DNA of 28,555 bases from the NCBI RefSeq assembly GCF_000003605.2, contig NW_003156733.1, positions 377,758-406,312 on the forward strand. Direction: 5' to 3'. The notes below the pieces were generated by a model. The model was not told where the DNA came from. It searched no databases and saw nothing but the letters and a program-made list of their open reading frames with translations. Position numbers and translations under genes: made by a program. This document shows, in pieces, positions 25,701 through 28,555 of this stretch (positions are counted from its first letter, which is position 1; every line of letters begins with the position of its first letter). Source of the DNA: Saccoglossus kowalevskii (Eukaryota > Hemichordata > Enteropneusta > Harrimaniidae).

Positions 25701-26051
25701 CTTATAATTCATTTTCGTAATGGTGAATTACAAAGCACTATTCGTCTCGACTTTAAGCATTAAATACAGTGTGATATAGGACTGTTATGTTTTATGACAG
25801 GAACTGTTTCTTGGACGAGGTTTGTGCTCATATTTCTGTTTTGATTACCCTGTCGTAAATCCGTAGTGACTAGATGCTATATTCATGTGTCAGCCTTTCG
25901 TCACGCGATATGACGCCAAATCGTACTGATATGATATAAGCACCACGGCTGTTTAAAGAAGTGTCACTTACCCGAGAGATATGACCACGTGAATGAGTAA
26001 AATAGCGGTAGTTAAAGTGCAAACGGGAACTGCATTCGGTAGGATCACCAT
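13414..26051 (-). CDS. Cys-loop ligand-gated anion channel subunit (GABA-A/glycine receptor-like), nine exons
   Basis: Joining 26051..25972, 21339..21251, 19891..19824, 18233..18013, 17705..17623, 17191..17054, 16444..16215, 14101..13925 and 13737..13414 gives 1410 nt, 469 residues plus TGA. Every junction keeps frame (phases 2,1,0,2,1,1,0,0) at GT-AG borders. Domains: signal peptide about 1-27; extracellular ligand-binding domain 28-243; Cys-loop C160-C174 with 13 residues between; M1 244-266; M2 about 273-293 after P272-A273-R274; M3 308-329; cytoplasmic loop 330-440; M4 441-459. Binding-site positions typical of the family are kept: R88 (loop D), W116-x-P-D and F121/F122 (loop A), S151 (loop E), E179-S-F181 (loop B), Y224-x-T-G-x-F229 (loop C). 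Known of the family: subunits assemble as pentamers in the plasma membrane and pass anions when M2 is preceded by Pro-Ala-Arg. The agonist is unknown. Loop C lacks the second disulfide of glycine and glutamate receptors. The family call is very sure; the subfamily is not. Confidence 0.95.
13925..14101 (-). CDS. Channel subunit exon 8 (177 nt): M3 and start of cytoplasmic loop
   Basis: The exon encodes residues 304-362. It opens with AIDVWMVTC, the standard start of M3, followed by VFVFLALLEYSVVYYL, and then a strongly basic stretch (ERRKKREYRRTIRMR), as expected at the cytoplasmic end of M3. Acceptor TTTTGACAG is good. The donor GAG|GTTATT is weak beyond GT, but phase 0 to phase 0 joins cleanly to exon 9 and no better GT is nearby. 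Confidence 0.92.
15281..16042. mobile_element. Composite foldback DNA element with ~175-bp terminal inverted repeats
   Basis: The left arm 15281-15453 (TATTATACATCTGTCACCGT...) is the reverse complement, with substitutions, of the right arm about 15870-16042 (...ACGGTGACAGATGTATAATA). Between them lies a 58-bp near-perfect hairpin (15561-15618). No transposase ORF is present, so the element is non-autonomous. It sits in intron 7 of the channel gene. Target duplication cannot be fixed because both flanks are TA-rich. Confidence 0.8.
15561..15618. repeat. Central hairpin of the composite element
   Basis: AAGGTCATTACGAGAATACT... and its near-perfect reverse complement ...GGTATCCTCGGAATACCTT face each other with only about 3 bp between the arms. 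The same arms flank a longer core at 16558-16686, so this is an internally deleted form. Confidence 0.8.
16215..16444 (-). CDS. Channel subunit exon 7 (230 nt): end of loop C, M1 and M2
   Basis: The exon encodes Gly227 (shared) to T303. M1 is FYVLQAYVPSSLLVALSWL and following residues. The pore segment follows S-A-A-P-A-R and reads VALGVTTVLALVTQATWLR. Pro-Ala-Arg at -2' to 0' predicts anion selectivity, with A276 at 2', T280 at 6', the gate L283 at 9' and R293 at 19'. LPKIAYAT starts the M2-M3 linker. Acceptor is CAATTTATAG, donor ACG|GTGAGT. M1 and M2 share a single exon; vertebrate GABA-A genes have an intron in this region. Confidence 0.97.
16558..16686. mobile_element. Small inverted-repeat element (129 bp), full-length form
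   Basis: Arms of about 28 bp (AGGTTATTACGAAAATACTG... and ...GGTATCCTCGTAATAACCT) enclose a G+C-rich core with CGATGCGACGGCG. The core recurs at 6690-6795 and, as a fragment, at 19956-20003. It lies in intron 6 of the channel gene, about 90 bp before a right arm of the composite element. Confidence 0.75.
16779..16961. repeat. Solo right arm of the composite element
   Basis: GGTCCGGTCAAACCCTGGGG through GGCAGATGTATAATAATA matches the right arm at 15870-16042. No left arm is seen; the small element 16558-16686 precedes it. It lies in intron 6. Confidence 0.75.
17054..17191 (-). CDS. Channel subunit exon 6 (138 nt): loop B to loop C
   Basis: The exon encodes residues 181-226 and the first base of Gly227, between acceptor TTACCATTTCAG and donor ACAG|GTAAGG. 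It carries ELVLTW, ELPQYYL and the start of loop C (HYMTG). N195-T-T and N220-V-T are N-glycosylation sequons. In glycine and glutamate-gated channels a cysteine sits at the position of N220; here it is Asn. The length is the same as the vertebrate equivalent as I recall it. Confidence 0.95.
17623..17705 (-). CDS. Channel subunit exon 5 (83 nt): Cys-loop
   Basis: The exon is too short to show as a long ORF. It was found by extending the frame from exon 4 into the acceptor CTCTCGTCTTCGCCTTAG. It encodes L154 to S180 and the first base of F181. The signature disulfide loop runs C160-Y-M-F-L-G-K-F-P-M-D-T-Q-E-C174, with the family's F-P-M-D core and exact 13-residue spacing. Donor is TCAT|GTAAGT. 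The phase-1 junction completes the loop B motif E-S-F in exon 6. The first Pro of the usual C-P-M-D start is Tyr here. Confidence 0.95.
18013..18233 (-). CDS. Channel subunit exon 4 (221 nt): loops D, A and E of the ligand-binding domain
   Basis: The exon encodes residues 80-152 and two bases of Arg153. It contains FLRQSWYDPRL (loop D with R88), WVPDLFFTNAK (loop A, residues 116-126) and RIEPNGDVLYSLR (loop E, with S151). N99-S-T is a potential N-glycosylation site. The acceptor is TTCACTTACAG and the donor AAG|GTGATG, which is acceptable but not consensus beyond position 4. Its length equals that of the equivalent GABA-A exon as I recall it. Confidence 0.97.
19824..19891 (-). CDS. Channel subunit exon 3 (68 nt): first beta strand
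   Basis: The exon encodes Gly57 (shared codon) to Met79, including EPTIVSCNININSFDSVSES. The pattern G-x-P-x-x-V-x-x-x-I-x-I-x-S is the standard first strand of GABA-A and glycine receptor subunits. The acceptor is TTTTTTAAAAG and the donor is ATG|GTAAGT. Its length of 68 nt equals the corresponding vertebrate exon as I recall it. A fragment of a dispersed repeat lies about 65 bp upstream of the acceptor. Confidence 0.93.
19956..20003. repeat. Fragment of the small inverted-repeat element core
   Basis: ATGCACGAAGACAGTACGGC and the following ~28 bp match the core at 16582-16630 with several substitutions. It lies in intron 2, about 65 bp upstream of the exon 3 acceptor. Confidence 0.6.
21251..21339 (-). 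CDS. Channel subunit exon 2: N-terminal helix of the extracellular domain
   Basis: An 89-nt exon between acceptor TTCTACTAG and donor GAAG|GTGAGT. It encodes residues 28-56, a charged amphipathic stretch (KYFEEDLKLL) ending in K-L-R-P-T-V-E, and the first base of Gly57. Family members have a short helix here, followed by an R-P-x-x-x-G motif just before the first beta strand, which this exon reproduces. Entry phase 2 and exit phase 1 match the neighbours. Confidence 0.88.
21340..25971 (-). other. Channel gene intron 1 (4.6 kb)
   Basis: Begins GTAAGT and ends TTCTACTAG. It contains the 0.9-kb element copy 2 and otherwise unremarkable AT-rich sequence. First introns often hold enhancers, but none is recognisable here. 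Confidence 0.8.
22131..23051 (+). mobile_element. 0.9-kb inverted-repeat element, copy 2 (intron 1 of the channel gene)
   Basis: The left end is TAGAGATGCAGTTTACCTG and the right end CACGAACCTGCATCTCTA. It is the same sequence as copy 1 inverted, except for about 110 bp (roughly 22231-22340) missing from copy 1. Short matching bases at the break (CTTCT-like) suggest a deletion in copy 1. Non-autonomous and inside intron 1. Confidence 0.75.
25972..26051 (-). CDS. Channel subunit exon 1: start codon and signal peptide
   Basis: The exon encodes Met1 to Leu26 plus two bases of Gly27, a hydrophobic stretch (LTTAILLIHVVISL) typical of a signal peptide, and ends at GG|GTAAGT. I chose ATG 26051 because it has G at -3 and G at +4 and puts the hydrophobic core directly after the start. 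An in-frame ATG at 26075 has a poor context (T at -3). An in-frame TAA at 26183-26181 closes the frame further upstream, so the protein cannot start much earlier in this exon. The phase-2 donor pairs with exon 2, which begins with T and completes a glycine codon. Confidence 0.85.
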
Positions 26052-26187
26052 GCCCGTAAGATGATGAGTGGACATAGATTGGTTAATGACCTTTAACTGG
26101 CAATTACGGCTATGTCTCAAGGATCGGATTTCTGCAGCTGCTATCTTGAAGATATCCCATAGATGAACCACGCATGGTTCTTAGTTT
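26052..26187 (-). other. Probable 5' untranslated part of channel exon 1, with upstream acceptor
   Basis: On the minus strand a strong acceptor (TTCTTGTTTTGTTTTACAG) ends at 26188, 136 nt before the start codon. It suggests that the leader is spliced to an upstream non-coding exon, or trans-spliced to a leader RNA, which happens in several invertebrate phyla. No partner exon was identified. The stretch has stops in the channel frame, consistent with an untranslated region. Confidence 0.45.
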
Positions 26188-26221
26188 CTGTAAAACAAAA
26201 CAAGAAATATGTCACACTCAC

Positions 26222-26410
26222 CGTCCTTGATGACATTACGAATTGGGTTTGAACCTGCCCCTAAATAGCCTGCATGGGATACTAAGTATAGTATTTTTCC
26301 ATCTGTAGCGACGTTATTATTTATATACATGCGGGTTGGCGCCATACTGTGTAGTGAAAAACAACGACATTCGTTGTCTCCACTGGTAATATAGTTCCCA
26401 GCACAATACA
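26222..26410 (-). CDS. Exon-like block, unidentified cysteine-containing protein segment (partial)
   Basis: This 189-nt block lies between an acceptor-like TAACTTCTCAG and a strong donor ACG|GTGAGT, with matching phase 1 at both ends. It encodes 62 whole codons with three cysteines early on (YCAGNY, NECRCF), then TDGKILYLVS and GSNPIRNVIKDG. The composition looks like folded extracellular protein rather than random AT-rich translation. An internal ATG at 26345 has an excellent context (A at -3, G at +4). I do not recognise the domain. It could be an exon of a separate minus-strand gene, an alternative first exon of the channel (its phase fits channel exon 3 but not exon 2), or a chance ORF. 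It ends only 34 nt before the acceptor of the channel's leader. Confidence 0.4.
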
Positions 26411-26716
26411 CTGAGAAGTTATATGCATAATATAAAACCTTCTTACTCGGACTATTCCGGGATTTAATTCAGATTCGAGATAACGTGTCGACACAGCGGG
26501 TCAAGGCATTTTATCATAGAGAGAAGATTCTGAGTACGTGGTTTCAGCTGACTTAAAATCCATCGCCAACAAATCTATAAATATATGTTTTAGGGAAAGT
26601 ATCATATGTATTAGGGCATATGTTCAAGATCTACCCAATGAACAACGCATAATAATTCGTGTATGACTGGTAACATCGTTTATCCCAAACATCAAGCGAC
26701 CGACATTGTGTTACAG

Positions 26717-26786
26717 ATAGAAGCCTGTGTATGTGACATCGCCGGTTATGCGTGCTCCCAGTTCGAGCTCATTGCATCAAAATCAG
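26717..26786 (+). CDS. Candidate exon of an ILEI/FAM3-like domain protein, part 1
   Basis: A 70-nt block lies between acceptor GTGTTACAG and an ideal donor CAG|GTAAGT, with only one open frame: IEACVCDIAGYACSQFELIASKS plus one base. The frame stays open upstream to an ATG at 26663, so it could also be a first coding exon, though no signal peptide is visible. Its phase-1 end matches the next plus-strand block at 27438. C-x-C and F-x-L-x-A-S resemble the start of the ILEI/FAM3 (PANDER-like) domain. The identification rests on remembered family patterns and is tentative. Confidence 0.4.
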
Positions 26787-27033
26787 GTAAGTGTTTTTCT
26801 TAGATATCACGTGATCTATATAAATAGTCCCCTGACAATTGGTGGAAAAAAATACATAAACTAGTTCTTGAACATTTATGGGGTGCAGTTTATGAGATTA
26901 AAAAATCATGTAAAAGTCTAATGGCAAGTGAAGGGTGAAAGTAACAGAACAACTCATGATAACAAAGACATAAACAATTCTATGGACATGTATTGGTCTA
27001 CATGTAGAGAAGCGAGCCAGACTCGGAAACATA

Positions 27034-27358
27034 AATACCGTGTTCACACGTGTACCAAAAAGCCGGCTTAGAGGTTGATGTTGTTATCGGCCGCCATGTT
27101 TCTTTAAAATACTTGAAATGAATGGAACTCCAAAGCGAGACTGACACTGAGGACATGCTTTTAAGGCGGCTTTATTGTTCACACATGCTAAAAGCAGTTT
27201 ATGTAAAAACGGGGTGCCGATCTAGACTTGCTGTGTAGGGCGGCTTGAACTAAATCGGCATGGAACCGTCTCATCGTGCTCACATGTGTTTCAAGGCCGG
27301 CTTCTATGTTAAGCTGGTCTCCAATTCGGCTTCTTGGCACACGTGTGAACACGGTATT
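27034..27358. mobile_element. 325-bp non-autonomous inverted-repeat element
   Basis: AATACCGTGTTCACACGTGT at the left is repeated exactly, inverted, at the right end (ACACGTGTGAACACGGTATT). The match extends with few changes to an AAGCCG box. The interior repeats the motif twice more in weaker form (TTCACACATG near 27177, GCTCACATGTG near 27279, each near GGC-GGCTT). It has no coding capacity. The flanks do not show a convincing target duplication. It lies between the two plus-strand candidate exons. Confidence 0.8.
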
Positions 27359-27437
27359 AGTGTAAATAATCCTTTACGGGATTGTTATTGGTCTAGTAGA
27401 AATATATGTTGTGTTAAATCTAATTAATATATTGCAG

Positions 27438-27541
27438 TTGCAATGCGAGACTTGCGCGACGGGAATGCGCAAGACAAGGGCATGATGTTGTTATCTCTGT
27501 CACGTAGTACGGGCAGGGGCGGGGGTATAGTGGTTATCAAC
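27438..27541 (+). CDS. Candidate exon of an ILEI/FAM3-like domain protein, part 2
   Basis: After acceptor ATATTGCAG the frame continues from the previous block as V-A-M-R-D, then DGNAQDKGMMLLSLSRS and GRGGGIVVIN. The order D-G, hydrophobic strand, G-R-G, then I-V-V-I-N is the core pattern of ILEI/FAM3 domains, where the last strand usually leads to a T-G turn. A possible donor follows at AAC|GTGTGT; without it the frame reads on to TAG at 27602. The block is visibly richer in G+C than its surroundings, as the channel exons are not. The rest of the domain is not found before the window ends. It runs opposite to the channel gene, in a head-to-head arrangement. Confidence 0.42.
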
Positions 27542-28475
27542 GTGTGTTACCAACGTGCGCCCGTTCGTCCATACGGAATCATATCTGGAGAACTATTGAT
27601 ATAGATATCCAAAAAGTGTTATATTGGAGACAATGCACACAAGATTCGGAAAACATATTCAGTGACCATATATGGTCATATGACCTCATTAAAATGCTTA
27701 AGTATAATATCTGGCGCACTATTGCAGATGTAGGCATTCAACCGGAACACTTAATAAAGATGCCAGGGGATTTGCTACATCCTGTACATTTCTTGTTTAT
27801 ATACCTATTTATTGTAAAATTCACAGCACGTCGATCGCATAAAACAAAACGTCGACGCTTTGAATAACACTCATCCTAGATATCGATAAACGAGTTCGAA
27901 AACGATTCTATTACTTTCCAAACAACAACAACATTTATTTATATAATCCGTATTAACATTCCAAATCCAATTTTTTTTTTGATTTTTTTTTTCAAGCTAT
28001 AGGCCATTGAGAATATGTTGGCGTGTGTGTACAGTTTAAAATTGTATACACACTGCCTTTATTTTAATCTTGGTCACTTATTAAAAATTAAAACGAATAT
28101 GACTTAACTACAAAATCTATGATAAGAAAAAAATTATAGTCGCAATTGCCAATGTAAATACAGGTTGCATGCTGGTAGCAGTCGCGTGACATGGATAGCC
28201 AAATGAACACACTTAAATATGATGAAAACGGGTGCGGTTATCGTCGCCGAAAGAAAAGTACTTTTTATCGGTCAAACTGGAGACTGGTTCAGTTAGTCGG
28301 TATTTTACACGGCCACATAGTCCAAGCAGTTCTACATATATAACAGAACTTTATACGTAATATCCATTACGGAGCATTGTATATACTAAATATCCTATTA
28401 TCCTCTTTCGAGTTATTTTCTCAAATAAAATTGCTCTTAAGGTTTTCATACCATTAATGTTGCCATTTTCGGTGT

Positions 28476-28481
<6 letters not shown>

Positions 28482-28554
<73 letters not shown>
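28482..28554. repeat. (TA)n microsatellite at window end, at least 73 bp
   Basis: Uninterrupted TA to the penultimate base of the window. A final G may end it or may be an interruption. Confidence 0.97.

Positions 28555-28555
<1 letters not shown>

Noticed and set aside
25968-26171. Longer N-terminus for the channel subunit starting at 26171
   Set aside because: That start is GTG, not ATG. The extra residues would precede the signal peptide, and the ATG at 26051 has a much better context.
26188-26221. A genuine 34-nt intron
   Set aside because: Shorter than animal spliceosomal introns usually allow, with no room for a branch point. Kept only as a finding about two nearby splice sites.
27544-27867. 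107-codon plus-strand ORF with two similar segments (IWRTI... twice)
   Set aside because: It opens at a GTG, overlaps the candidate ILEI/FAM3-like block in another frame, resembles no family I know and ends in low-complexity basic residues.
1-28555. tRNA, rRNA, CRISPR array, origin or bacterial-style operon
   Set aside because: None seen. The regular repeats are microsatellites or inverted-repeat elements, and the gene structure is clearly that of an animal.

Overview
The window is AT-rich (roughly one third G+C by eye) animal nuclear DNA. It has long introns, GT-AG splice sites, TA microsatellites and several non-autonomous inverted-repeat DNA elements. There are no prokaryotic-style operons and no long uninterrupted ORFs. 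Protein features and repeat style suggest an invertebrate, possibly a lophotrochozoan such as a mollusc. That is inference; nothing in the sequence fixes the phylum.

The one gene I can reconstruct completely is on the minus strand (start codon 26051, stop 13414). Nine coding exons join with matching phases into a 1410-nt reading frame, a 469-residue Cys-loop ligand-gated ion channel subunit. It has a signal peptide, an extracellular domain with a 13-residue Cys-loop, M1, M2 with the Pro-Ala-Arg anion-channel signature, M3, a basic cytoplasmic loop, M4 and a short tail. It belongs to the GABA-A/glycine/glutamate-gated chloride channel superfamily. Its agonist cannot be read from the sequence. 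Both cysteines of the second (loop C) disulfide of glycine and glutamate-gated receptors are absent, and one position is part of an N-glycosylation sequon.

Upstream of this gene (26.2-27.6 kb) are three further exon-like blocks. One is a 189-nt, phase 1-1, cysteine-containing block on the minus strand. The other two are phase-compatible plus-strand exons whose joint product resembles the ILEI/FAM3 (PANDER-like) domain. They suggest a divergent neighbouring gene running off the right edge.

Regions: 1-13.4 kb is intergenic or downstream sequence with a diverged direct repeat (1.55-2.8 kb), two inverted NRF-1-like palindromes (4.0 and 4.57 kb), one weak signal-peptide-like ORF (4.58 kb), a pentanucleotide array (6.2 kb), one copy of a composite inverted-repeat element (6.7-7.0 kb), one copy of a 0.8-kb TA-flanked element (9.6-10.4 kb) and a long TA array (11.2 kb). 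13.4-26.05 kb is the channel gene; its introns hold further copies of both element families. 26.05-28.55 kb holds the candidate exons, a 325-bp inverted-repeat element and a terminal TA array.
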